A DNA stretch of 23,624 nt, taken from contig DDWY01000071.1 of assembly GCA_002347705.1 (NCBI GenBank), positions 1-23,624 on the forward strand, written 5' to 3'. Every line of letters starts with the position of its first letter. Position 1 is the stretch's first letter. Below the pieces are notes generated by a model, which ran no database searches, was not told the origin of the DNA, and was given only the letters and a program-made list of their open reading frames with translations. Shown here one piece after another: positions 14,219-21,864 of the stretch. This DNA comes from Anaerolineaceae bacterium UBA2274 (GTDB lineage: Bacteria; Chloroflexota; Anaerolineae; Anaerolineales; Anaerolineaceae). Made by a program: the position numbers and the translations under genes.

Positions 14219-16123
14219 CTAATCCGCGTGATGAAATTCGCCGTCAACCACATCGCCTTCATCTTCTTCAGGAGCTTGTTCCTGATCGGTCTGGGTTTGG
14301 TCAGGAGCTTCGGGCTGGGTCTGGCTGTAAGCTGCCTGCCCAACTTCCTGCAAAACTTTCATTAGCTCTTCCACGGAACTGTTGATTGTGTTGGGGTCTT
14401 CCTGATCGCGCACGGAACGAACTTTTGCGATCGCATCTTCAACGCGGGATTTCAAGTCGGCAGGCACTTTTTCGCCGAGATCAGTAAGGGTTTTTTCTGC
14501 GCTGTAAATGGCATTATCGGCAGTGTTGCGGGCTTCGATCAACTCACGATGTTTGCGGTCTTCTTCCGCATGCATTTCTGCGTCCTGGCGCATCTGTTCA
14601 ACCTCAGACTCGCTCAAGTCAGATGAAGCAGTGATGGTGATATTCTGCTGGCGGCCGGTGGCTTTATCTTTAGCGGTGACTTCCAGAATGCCGTTGGCGT
14701 TGATGTCGAAGGTGACTTCAATCTGCGGTACACCGCGTGGGGCAGGCGGAATACCGTCGAGCGTGAATTTTCCGAGAGACTTATTGTCCGCAGCCATCGG
14801 GCGCTCGCCCTGCAGCACGTGAATCTCCACCTGCGTCTGGCTATCGGAAGCCGTCGAAAAGACCTGGCTTTCGCGCGTGGGGATGGTGGTGTTGCGTTTG
14901 ATGAGTGGTGTAGCAATCCCGCCCAGGGTCTCAATGGAGAGAGAAAGGGGAGTGACGTCCAGCAGGAGAATGTCCTTGACATCGCCGCCGAGCACACCAG
15001 CCTGGATGGCTGCGCCGATCGCTACGACCTCGTCGGGGTTGACGCCTTTGTGTGGGTCTTTGTCAAAGAATTTGCGCACTGCATCCTGTACGGCGGGCAT
15101 GCGGGTCATACCGCCGACCATGACCACTTCGTCGATGTCGGCTGGTTTAAGGTTGGCGTCATTCAGTGCCTGCTGGACAGGTTTCATGGAGCGCTGGACG
15201 AGTTCGCTGGTTAGCTGCTCGAGTTTTGAGCGCGTGAGCGTGGTGACCAGGTGTTTAGGTCCGGAAGCATCAGCAGTGATGTAAGGCAGGTTGATCTCTG
15301 CTTGCATGGTGGTGGAGAGCTCGATTTTCGCGCGCTCAGCCGCTTCCTTCAGGCGCTGCAGAGCCTGGCGATCCTCGCGCAGGTTGATACCGTTCTCACG
15401 TTTGAATTCGTCCGCGAGCCAGTCGATGATGTGCTGATCAAAGTCATCACCGCCGAGGAAGGTGTCGCCAGAGGTGGATTTCACCTGGAAGACGCCGTCT
15501 CCGACTTCCAGGATGGAAATATCGAAGGTACCGCCGCCAAGATCATACACGGCGATGGTTTCGTTCTTTCCTTTTTTGTCGAGTCCGTAAGCCAGGGAGG
15601 AAGCGGTGGGTTCATTGATGATACGCAGCACTTCCAAACCGGCAATCTTACCGGCATCTTTGGTGGCGTTGCGCTGGGCGTCGTTGAAGTAAGCTGGAAC
15701 AGTAATGACTGCTTGTGTAACAGGTTCACCAAGATAGGCTTCAGCATCGCGCTTGATCTTACCCAGGATCATGGCAGAAATTTCTGGGGGAGTATAGTCC
15801 TTGCCACCCATGCTTACGCGCAGGTCGCCATTGGGCGCTTTATTAGTTTGATAGGGCACATGGGCTTTAGCACGCTGAACTTCGGGATCGTCAGCTTTGC
15901 GCCCCATGAAACGTTTGATCGAGAAGATCGTGTTTTCAGGGTTGATGATGGCCTGGTTGCGGGCAACACGCCCGACCAGTCGCTCAGAGTTTTTGTTGAC
16001 AGCCACCACGGATGGCACCAGGCGTTCCCCTTCAGCAGAAGGAATGACGACTGGCTCACCGCCCATCATCACAGCTGCAACTGAGTTTGTCGTTCCAAGA
16101 TCAATACCAATAATTTTTCCCAT
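14219..16123 (-). CDS. dnaK: Chaperone protein DnaK (Hsp70)
   Basis: A full-length 634-residue Hsp70. The ATPase domain begins IIGIDLGTTNSVAAV (residues 4-18). It contains the phosphate and adenosine motifs VITVPAYFNDAQRNATKDAG, INEPTASSLAYG, VYDLGGGTFDISIL and VMVGGMTRMPAVQ. The linker DILLLDVTPLSLSIET leads to the substrate-binding domain, followed by the helical lid and a Gln/Glu/Asp-rich tail ending GDVVDGEFHHAD, a variant of the usual DVVDAEFEEV end. AGGAG lies 6 nt before the ATG. The gene is 8 bp after grpE in the CIRCE-controlled operon. It refolds proteins in the cytoplasm with DnaJ and GrpE. Confidence 0.98.
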   Translation of the reverse strand: MGKIIGIDLGTTNSVAAVMMGGEPVVIPSAEGERLVPSVVAVNKNSERLVGRVARNQAIINPENTIFSIKRFMGRKADDPEVQRAKAHVPYQTNKAPNGDLRVSMGGKDYTPPEISAMILGKIKRDAEAYLGEPVTQAVITVPAYFNDAQRNATKDAGKIAGLEVLRIINEPTASSLAYGLDKKGKNETIAVYDLGGGTFDISILEVGDGVFQVKSTSGDTFLGGDDFDQHIIDWLADEFKRENGINLREDRQALQRLKEAAERAKIELSTTMQAEINLPYITADASGPKHLVTTLTRSKLEQLTSELVQRSMKPVQQALNDANLKPADIDEVVMVGGMTRMPAVQDAVRKFFDKDPHKGVNPDEVVAIGAAIQAGVLGGDVKDILLLDVTPLSLSIETLGGIATPLIKRNTTIPTRESQVFSTASDSQTQVEIHVLQGERPMAADNKSLGKFTLDGIPPAPRGVPQIEVTFDINANGILEVTAKDKATGRQQNITITASSDLSESEVEQMRQDAEMHAEEDRKHRELIEARNTADNAIYSAEKTLTDLGEKVPADLKSRVEDAIAKVRSVRDQEDPNTINSSVEELMKVLQEVGQAAYSQTQPEAPDQTQTDQEQAPEEDEGDVVDGEFHHAD

Positions 16124-16131
16124 GATTGCTC

Positions 16132-16656
16132 CTATTTTGCGACTCTGACCAGGGCGGGTCGGATGACGCGATCTTTGATTTGATAACCGGTCTGGACAAC
16201 TTCGATGATTTGTCCTTCGGCATATGTGTCGTTTTCTTCGTGGCTGATAGCTTCCTGCGTGTTTGGGTCGAACATATCGCCGGGTTTCAGGTCCATGGGG
16301 CGAACATCTTTGGTCGCAAGGGATTTGAGCAGTTTTTGCAAGATGAGCTCAATCCCTGAGATCCAACTGGCACAGTCCGGGTCATCCGGACGGTGGAGCA
16401 GAGAACGTTCCAGGTCGTCGGCAACCGGCAGGAAGAACTTGACGTGTTCGGCAAGCAGGCGCTCGGCGAAACTGGCGCTGTCAAGGTCGATGCGGCGTTT
16501 GTAATTGACGAAACTGGCGCGCTCACGCTGGAGGCTGTCCAGGTAGTCTTCATTTTGCTTGCGCAACTCCGCGTTTTCAGCTTGTAATGAAGCCAGGTCG
16601 GGGCTTGCTTCTTCTGGTGTGGTTGTTTCGTTTTTGTTTTCAGTATCTTCAGTCAT
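16132..16656 (-). CDS. grpE: Nucleotide exchange factor GrpE
   Basis: A 174-residue protein, the ADP-release factor for DnaK. A charged, disordered N-terminus (about 1-22) is followed by the long dimeric coiled-coil helix (ASLQAENAELRKQNEDYLDS to about residue 65). A four-helix region and the small beta domain follow, ending with the family hallmark GYQIKDRVIRPALVRVAK. The segment DMFDPNTQEAISHE corresponds to the conserved MFDPNxHEA motif. GAGGAAG lies 6 nt before the ATG. It sits 36 bp after hrcA and 8 bp before dnaK. Confidence 0.96.
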   Translation of the reverse strand: MTEDTENKNETTTPEEASPDLASLQAENAELRKQNEDYLDSLQRERASFVNYKRRIDLDSASFAERLLAEHVKFFLPVADDLERSLLHRPDDPDCASWISGIELILQKLLKSLATKDVRPMDLKPGDMFDPNTQEAISHEENDTYAEGQIIEVVQTGYQIKDRVIRPALVRVAK

Positions 16657-16692
16657 TTTCTTCCTCGTAAAAAAATTTCATAACAGCGTATC

Positions 16693-17739
16693 TTATTCAA
16701 TCAACGTGTCAGTAACCAGGTCGGAAAGCAGGTCCCCCACAAAACGAACCGCGCTGATAGCCTGACCGTAGGACATTCGCATTGGACCAAGGATGCCAAG
16801 CATGCCAGAAAGCTGGTCTTGGATGCCGTAGCGGGTCAGGATGACTGAGCAATCTCTCAGATCCTGCCAGGTGCCTTCACCGCCGATCAGCACCTGCACC
16901 CCGCCAATGTCTTCCGTCAGCACCGTGCGCGAAAACAAATCATTCAGCATGGGGCGTTCCTCCAGGAGGCGCAGTGGTGAGCGTTCCTGGTTGGTCGCGG
17001 CGAACTCGGGAGTTGAGAGAACGTTCGAAAGCCCATCCAGGAAAAGCTCACCTGTCACGAGTTCCTCGCTGAGGTGCATTTGATCGAGGATGGCGGTCAG
17101 TATTTGCTGAACGAGGGGATCGGTAATTGGTTCGAGCGCTTCGATCTGGCGAAGCGATTTGTTTTCGAATTCTTGATTTAAGTGATTTGCAGTCCTGGAG
17201 AGCGACTCCTGGCTGTAGGCTTTGTCAAGCGATAGGATCTGCTGCCGGATTTCTCCACCAAGGAGCACAAGCACCATCAACACCTGCAAACCGCGGGTGG
17301 AGATTAGTTCCAGGTGTTTGAAAGCAATTTTTTCTGAGTGTGGAGCCGTGACCAGCGAAACAGCCTGGCTTTGGTTCGCCAGGACTGAGGCTGCCAGGGG
17401 CAACCAGTGGTCCAGACCACGCCGCGATTGATAAAACTGGTGGCTGATTGTGTTGCGAGTGGCGCTTGGAAGCGCTGTTTGCTGTAACAGGTTGCTGACA
17501 AAAAAGCGGTAACCTTCTTCGGTTGGCACACGCCCTGCTGAGGTGTGGGGTTGTCGGATGAGGCCAAGCTCAGCGAGCGTGTTCATCTCGTTGCGCACCG
17601 TAGCAGAGCTGATCGGCAAGCCATAATCTTCAATCAGAGTCTTGGACGCGACAGGCTGTGCCGTGCGGGTATGCTCATGCACGATTAGAGAAAGGATTAT
17701 TTTTTGTCGCGAAGTCAGATCAGTCATGTTTCTTTTCAT
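16693..17739 (-). CDS. hrcA: Heat-inducible transcription repressor HrcA
   Basis: The CIRCE-binding repressor of class I heat-shock genes; its activity normally depends on GroEL. The N-terminal winged helix has LTSRQKIILSLIVHEH, SKTLIEDYGLPISSATVRNE and the wing HTSAGRVPTEEGYRFFV. The remaining two thirds form the GAF-like and dimerisation domains, ending with ILGPMRMSYGQAISAVRFV, a very typical HrcA block. The frame can be read from a GTG at 17748 inside CIRCE, but ATG 17739 (348 residues) or ATG 17727 (344 residues) are more credible; neither has a strong ribosome binding site. The gene heads the operon and should repress itself through the CIRCE 2 bp before ATG 17739. Confidence 0.96.
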   Translation of the reverse strand: MKRNMTDLTSRQKIILSLIVHEHTRTAQPVASKTLIEDYGLPISSATVRNEMNTLAELGLIRQPHTSAGRVPTEEGYRFFVSNLLQQTALPSATRNTISHQFYQSRRGLDHWLPLAASVLANQSQAVSLVTAPHSEKIAFKHLELISTRGLQVLMVLVLLGGEIRQQILSLDKAYSQESLSRTANHLNQEFENKSLRQIEALEPITDPLVQQILTAILDQMHLSEELVTGELFLDGLSNVLSTPEFAATNQERSPLRLLEERPMLNDLFSRTVLTEDIGGVQVLIGGEGTWQDLRDCSVILTRYGIQDQLSGMLGILGPMRMSYGQAISAVRFVGDLLSDLVTDTLIE

Positions 17740-17741
17740 AA

Positions 17742-17768
17742 TTAGCACTCTCCTGTCGAGAGTGCTAA
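17742..17768 (-). promoter_or_regulatory. CIRCE operator
   Basis: A perfect TTAGCACTC-N9-GAGTGCTAA inverted repeat immediately upstream of hrcA. This is the classic HrcA binding site, so the five-gene operon should be derepressed on heat or misfolding stress. Confidence 0.98.
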
Positions 17769-17782
17769 AACAGATTTCATTA

Positions 17783-17812
17783 ATGTTACCATGCGAGGAT
17801 TATCCTCGTCAA
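17783..17812 (-). promoter_or_regulatory. Promoter of the hrcA operon with palindromic spacer
   Basis: On the minus strand TTGACG (17812-17807), an 18-bp spacer, then TAACAT (17788-17783). Transcription should start about 8 bp before CIRCE. A 15-bp palindrome, CGAGGAT-A-ATCCTCG read on the minus strand (17794-17808), fills most of the spacer and touches the -35 box. Confidence 0.6.
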
Positions 17813-17872
17813 GAAAAGGATACCCGCCCGTCGTTAATATTGCGTTAGATATTTTTTATGCGAATTTTGGGC

Positions 17873-18898
17873 TTATAGCAGCTGGGTTTTGAATGAGATC
17901 ACATGGCGATCGATGCCGCCAAACCGGTACTTGTAAACCTCATCGCCGCGCATCATGTCGACTTCGCTCAGCCCCTGTTCGATTGCCCAGGTTATGACTT
18001 TAGCCAGCAGCACCCATCCGGGCGAGCAACAGCTAAAGGTGGGGTCCCAGGCAGAGTTGTAAACCCAGAGTTTGTTGCCAGACAGGAAGGAGAGATAGGC
18101 GGCTCCTTTTGTTCCATCGAAGGTCAGGAAAGCAAGATGCAATTGCCCAAGCTCTAAGGCGCTGGCGGCGGTTTGCGCGAGGAAAACTTCCATTTCGGGA
18201 GTGAGAAAAGCCACTTTGCTGGGGTCATTGCGCATCATGTTGATGAAGGCATGCATTTCTTCCTGCAGATCATACTCCGCGTTGACTATATACCAATCGG
18301 TTTCGTGGTAGCTGTCAGCGTTGCGCAGCTTGCGCCGGATCTCGTGGCGCTGTTTTTTGGAGATCGACGCGAGATAGTCCTCCCAGTCTGCTTTCATGGG
18401 GATGTAAGGAGAAGGCTGCAGAACCTCGCTGGTGTAAGGAACGCCTTTTTGCTCACAAAGTTCGCGCAGGATGGGCAGGCTGGGTGAGTCGTCCTGGAAG
18501 TTTGCCAGGTCGAGACTGCGTGAAAGCAATCCAGGCTCAGTTTTGATGAAATCGAGCATGCCAACGATGAAAGGTTGGAGTTCTGAATGCGGGCAGAGAA
18601 AATCGAGATAGTCCGAGACCTCGATCTGACCGATGAAGCGCAAGGCAGGAGGGTCTTCTGCTTTTTCCGAGTAGAAAAGAGGTGCGACGCCAAGCAATTG
18701 GCCATCTTGGCGGGCGATGATGAGCTGGAGCTGACTTATGTCAGTTGGCCACTCTCCCCCGCCAAGCGTTTGCCACCAGGTTTTTTGATACCAATACTCA
18801 AGGAATGGCAGCGGACGGTGCGTCCTGGCTGCGAGGGTTTGCCATTCAGCCTCCAGGCTTTGCCACTCAGCGAGATCGGTGATCAGTGAAAATTGCAT
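17873..18898 (-). CDS. GNAT acetyltransferase, CelD/BioF2-like
   Basis: A 341-residue protein with the double-GNAT architecture of the CelD/BcsL group (BioF2-like acetyltransferase domain). The first half has LEAEWQTLAARTHRPLPFLE and an IARQDGQLLGVAPLF strand pair. The second half has SISKKQRHEIRRKLRNAD, LAFLTFDGTKGAAYLSF, YNSAWDP and a terminal GLSEVDMMRGDEVYKYRFGG. Related proteins are linked to exopolysaccharide modification or FemAB-like transfer of aminoacyl or acyl groups; the acceptor here is unknown. The frame extends to 19015, but ATG 18898 (MQFSLITDL) fits the family start. A TATAAT ends 7 nt before it, predicting a leaderless mRNA. It is divergent from the gene at 18977 and probably monocistronic. 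Confidence 0.82.
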   Translation of the reverse strand: MQFSLITDLAEWQSLEAEWQTLAARTHRPLPFLEYWYQKTWWQTLGGGEWPTDISQLQLIIARQDGQLLGVAPLFYSEKAEDPPALRFIGQIEVSDYLDFLCPHSELQPFIVGMLDFIKTEPGLLSRSLDLANFQDDSPSLPILRELCEQKGVPYTSEVLQPSPYIPMKADWEDYLASISKKQRHEIRRKLRNADSYHETDWYIVNAEYDLQEEMHAFINMMRNDPSKVAFLTPEMEVFLAQTAASALELGQLHLAFLTFDGTKGAAYLSFLSGNKLWVYNSAWDPTFSCCSPGWVLLAKVITWAIEQGLSEVDMMRGDEVYKYRFGGIDRHVISFKTQLL

Positions 18899-18911
18899 GA
18901 GACCGATTATA
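18899..18911 (-). promoter_or_regulatory. -10 box placed for a leaderless transcript (GNAT gene)
   Basis: TATAAT (18911-18906 on the minus strand) ends 7 nt before ATG 18898, with no Shine-Dalgarno sequence between. The -35 region is poor. Confidence 0.55.
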
Positions 18912-18930
18912 CCCTCTGGCACGAATTGTG

Positions 18931-18936
18931 TACTAT
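18931..18936 (+). promoter_or_regulatory. Candidate -10 box of the 768-residue protein gene
   Basis: TACTAT lies 40 nt before the ATG at 18977. No clear -35 box. The divergent GNAT -10 box is only 20 bp away, so the two promoters would overlap. Confidence 0.3.
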
Positions 18937-18976
18937 TAGGGTTACGCAATATCAACGTTGATTGTAAAGGTGTGCT

Positions 18977-21283
18977 ATGAAATTTGATCTGACCACTTAC
19001 TCTTTCGAGAATCACCAGAAGCGCCTGTTGCTAACGGCTTCTGCCGGTAAAGGTGCCGCGCGTGGGCGTGAGGAAGACAGCCTGATCATCAAGATTTGGC
19101 CGTCTGAAGCGGTGAGCCTGAGCGATGAAGTGCTGGATCAGACGCTCAGCCAGCTCGCGGCAGCCTTCTTCAAGATGGGTGGTTCGGTCACGAATGCGAT
19201 GCGCAGCCTGGCGGATGGCTTGAATAAGGCCTTTCTTTCCGGCAACAGCCAACTGCAGGATAGAGAGAGCTGGCAGACAGCTTCTTTGCTGGCGGGAGTC
19301 ATCCACCATGAAACTTTGTTTATAGGGATCAACGGCAAGGCGGAAGCGCTCCTGGTCAAGAGCAACGGGGTGGAGCATTTCTTTGATGCAGATCTTGATC
19401 CAAGAGGAATTGGGCTGAGTTCAGTGGTGCGCCCACGCTTTTTCCAGGCAGCGGTGGCGGATGGAGATTTTGTGATGTTAGCCCAGGAAATCCCGGCGGA
19501 ATTGTTGGCAACTGAAAGACTCAAGGCTCATATTCCCAGCCTGGGTGATTGCGTGCCGTTGTTGGGTGCGACGGAGGTGCTACGGCTGACCTATGGCGAA
19601 GGCTTGAACCTTAAAGCGCGCCTGGAAGCCAGGTCTGTACCTGAGGTCCAGGAGATTGAAGAAACTGTAGCGGAATCAGTTGAGCCTGAAGCGGCTGAGG
19701 AGCAGGATCTTGATTGGCCGGAAGAAGTGCCCGAAACACCAGAGCTCGAGGAAGAAAACGGCTCCCTGGCTGAAGATCTTTTTAGAAATGTGCCGATGCC
19801 ATCCTTCTCAGCAGAGCCGGAAGCCGAGCTGAAACCACAACCGGAAGAAGTTGCGGCCCCTCATGTAGAACCACAACCAGAACCAACAATCATCCCGCAA
19901 GAGTTTGCGGAGCAGCCAGTGGCAGCGGAAGAGGAGCAGTCGGCTCCCATATTTGACGCGGATCAGTTTAAGACGGATGCGCTGCAAACCGTTGCCAGAG
20001 GGGCAAGCTTTTTGAAAGGTGTCGAGGATAAAACCGAGGCGATCATCCAGAAAAGCGAAGAAAAGAAACGGGAAGAAGGCAGGCCAGTAACTGAACTCTC
20101 TGCTCTGAGCAAATGGCTGATCGCTATCCTGGTGCCTTTGCTGTTGGTGGGGCTGAGTACCTTCATCTATTTTTCGCGTGGGCAGGGCAACGAATATAGC
20201 TACTTCCTGGCGCAGGCGGAAGCGTCCGCTAATAACGCAGTTTTGATGCAGACAGAGGACCTGAAGCGGGAAGCCTGGGGTCAGACCCTTGAATGGCTGG
20301 ATAAAGCCGCGGCATATCAAAAATCAGATGAGGTAAACGCGCTCTATCTCAGGGCGAGGCTGGCTCTTGATGAACTCGATGGAGCAAAGAGACTGATCTA
20401 CAAGCCGGCATTCGCGGCTGGTTTATTCCCTGACATGAGCGTCACCAACATCATTTCCCTTAACCGCGATCTCTACCTGCTGGACCAAAACAGTGGCGAG
20501 GTCAGGCACCTGACCCTCCAATCGCAAGGCTATTCCCTGGATGAAGCCTTTCGATGCGGTCCGGGCAGCTTTGGAGGGATTGAGGTTGGAAAATTGGTGG
20601 ACATGCTGGCAATTCCGATCACTAATCCCGCCAAGGCACCGATTTTGGCAATTGACGCGGCTGGCAACCTTTTATATTGTGCGGTTAATTCGCGCCCGAC
20701 AGCAACCAGTTTGCTGCCTCCCGATGGTGGATGGCAGCAACTGAAGAGCATTGCCTTCGACTCTGGAAGACTGCTCGTGCTGGATTCGGCTGCAAACGCG
20801 ATCTGGATCTATCGCGGCTTCAGCTCAAACTTTGACCAGGTGCCAGTTTCTTACTTTGATGATATGCCAGTGAAACTGCAAGAGGCGATTGATCTGGCTG
20901 TGAGCGACGATGAGCTCTTCCTGCTGCATGCCGATGGACACAGTTCGCACTGCCTGGCTTCTCAGATCAGCGGTGCAATAAACTGTGAGGATCCCTATCC
21001 TTACCAGGATGTGCTCGGCGGAGGAGTGGGAGTGGATTTTGAGAGTCTAAAATTCAGCCAGGTGTCGTATTCACCTCCACCAGATCCTTCGATTTATTTC
21101 CTTGCCCCTGATGCGGCTGAGTTGTATCAATTTAGCCTGCGCTTAAATTTGAACCAGGTGCTGCGGTCAGGGCTGAATGATGGCAGTCTGCCAACTGGCA
21201 GGGCAACAGCCTTCGCAGTCGCCGCGAACCGTCAGGTGTTTCTCGCTTTTGGGAACGCGGTGTATTACGCGGTTTTGCCGTAA
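18977..21283 (+). CDS. Single-pass membrane protein, degenerate PP2C-like domain plus extracellular repeat domain
   Basis: A 768-residue protein with ATG after AAAGGTG. Residues 1 to about 218 look like a PP2C-type phosphatase fold: LLLTASAGKGAARGREED, GSVTNAMRSLADGLNKAF, SLLAGVIHHETLFIGINGKAEA and PRFFQAAVADGDFVMLAQEI. The Asp-based metal motifs (such as DGxGG) are not visible, so it is probably catalytically dead. Residues about 219-374 are an acidic Glu/Pro-rich linker ending in a charged helix. One transmembrane helix spans about 376-398. The C-terminal about 370 residues are predicted outside, beginning with a TPR-like helical stretch (about 405-470) and then beta-strand repeats (LLVLDSAANAIWIYRG, AIDLAVSDDELFLLHADG) like a beta-propeller. 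I infer a sensor or scaffold linking outside to inside; no close family name is recalled. Confidence 0.75.
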   Translation: MKFDLTTYSFENHQKRLLLTASAGKGAARGREEDSLIIKIWPSEAVSLSDEVLDQTLSQLAAAFFKMGGSVTNAMRSLADGLNKAFLSGNSQLQDRESWQTASLLAGVIHHETLFIGINGKAEALLVKSNGVEHFFDADLDPRGIGLSSVVRPRFFQAAVADGDFVMLAQEIPAELLATERLKAHIPSLGDCVPLLGATEVLRLTYGEGLNLKARLEARSVPEVQEIEETVAESVEPEAAEEQDLDWPEEVPETPELEEENGSLAEDLFRNVPMPSFSAEPEAELKPQPEEVAAPHVEPQPEPTIIPQEFAEQPVAAEEEQSAPIFDADQFKTDALQTVARGASFLKGVEDKTEAIIQKSEEKKREEGRPVTELSALSKWLIAILVPLLLVGLSTFIYFSRGQGNEYSYFLAQAEASANNAVLMQTEDLKREAWGQTLEWLDKAAAYQKSDEVNALYLRARLALDELDGAKRLIYKPAFAAGLFPDMSVTNIISLNRDLYLLDQNSGEVRHLTLQSQGYSLDEAFRCGPGSFGGIEVGKLVDMLAIPITNPAKAPILAIDAAGNLLYCAVNSRPTATSLLPPDGGWQQLKSIAFDSGRLLVLDSAANAIWIYRGFSSNFDQVPVSYFDDMPVKLQEAIDLAVSDDELFLLHADGHSSHCLASQISGAINCEDPYPYQDVLGGGVGVDFESLKFSQVSYSPPPDPSIYFLAPDAAELYQFSLRLNLNQVLRSGLNDGSLPTGRATAFAVAANRQVFLAFGNAVYYAVLP

Positions 21284-21310
21284 CCAAAAACTCTAAATGA
21301 GCAGTCGTAA

Positions 21311-21359
21311 GTCAGGTTCCGGAGCCTGCCCCGTGTATTTTTACGGGGTTGAACCTGAC
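21311..21359 (+). repeat. Nested palindrome, GTCAGGTTC outer stem
   Basis: The outer arms GTCAGGTTC (21311-21319) and GAACCTGAC (21351-21359) enclose an inner hairpin CCCCGT / ACGGGG (21329-21334 and 21343-21348). The outer stem is identical to the one at 21418. It is preceded by CGTAA, a near match to the GTAGG lead. Confidence 0.85.
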
Positions 21360-21417
21360 ATTGCGTGTGTTGGCTAATACGCACCGAAATTTATTCTTTG
21401 TAAAAAAGCATTGGTCG

Positions 21418-21442
21418 GTCAGGTTCTGCAGTTGAACCTGAC
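21418..21442 (+). repeat. Palindromic repeat with changed stem (25-bp core)
   Basis: GTCAGGTTC, loop TGCAGTT, GAACCTGAC. It has the 9-7-9 geometry of 3895-3919 and 11844-11868. Relative to 11844 the innermost pair is switched from G-C to C-G, keeping the pairing. Confidence 0.88.
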
Positions 21443-21510
21443 ATCACACGTGTTTGCATAAGCGAACCTAATCCTCTTCTTCGCAAAAATTAATAGTAGT
21501 TGTAATTCCA

Positions 21511-21584
21511 TGTAGGGACGAAGCATCCTTTAACGAGTGTGTTTGATGAGAAGAGTAATTCTTTTGGGATGCTTCGCCCGTACA
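21511..21584 (+). repeat. 74-bp MITE-like element with 18-bp terminal inverted repeats
   Basis: The left arm TGTAGGGACGAAGCATCC and right arm GGATGCTTCGCCCGTACA match as inverted repeats at 16 of 18 positions, including a 10-bp perfect block (CGAAGCATCC). The 38-bp interior is A/T/G-rich and non-coding. The lead TGTAGGG links it to the other intergenic palindromes. Confidence 0.75.
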
Positions 21585-21623
21585 CTCGAATTGATTTGGA
21601 AATAATTAAATTATGAAACCTTC

Positions 21624-21840
21624 GTCATTGTAAATACAGGATTCTTAGGCCATTTTGCCGTGCAAGAGCTGTTAGCATGCGGTTAATCCATACGGTAACC
21701 TGCTGGGCAAGCAAAGCGGGCTTTTGATGGTCCCCTTTGTTGATCTGCAAACGCGCAATGCCTTCCTGGACATAGCCTAAAGCTGCGAGCCGATCGGCTA
21801 CGGAAAAAGAGATTTGGACAAGACTCCGGAAGACACGATT
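21624..21840 (-). pseudogene. Possible relic of a protein-coding gene
   Basis: On the minus strand a frame is open for at least 70 codons and ends with TGA at 21624-21626. Its last part reads like a real helical protein (VADRLAALGYVQEGIARLQI, then VTVWINRMLTALARQNGL). There is no in-frame ATG or GTG in the non-overlapping part, and the frame continues antisense into the gene at 21880. I do not recognise the family. It may be a gene remnant or a chance frame. Confidence 0.2.
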
Positions 21841-21855
21841 AGAGCCTGTCTTCCG
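21827..21855. promoter_or_regulatory. Inverted repeat over the -35 region of the 21880 gene
   Basis: CGGAAGACA (21827-21835) and TGTCTTCCG (21847-21855) are perfect 9-bp arms separated by 11 bp. The right arm covers the expected -35 position of the downstream promoter, as an operator would. No T-run follows it, so it is not an intrinsic terminator. Confidence 0.5.
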
Positions 21856-21864
21856 AAAAGTTCC

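Noticed and set aside
15251..16084. A 277-codon plus-strand gene opposite dnaK
   Set aside because: It is entirely antisense to highly conserved dnaK sequence, has no recognisable domain, and reflects the codon bias of the opposite strand.
18899..19015. Longer N-terminus for the GNAT gene
   Set aside because: The extension would overlap the divergent gene at 18977 and run through its own predicted promoter. The ATG at 18898 fits the family start.
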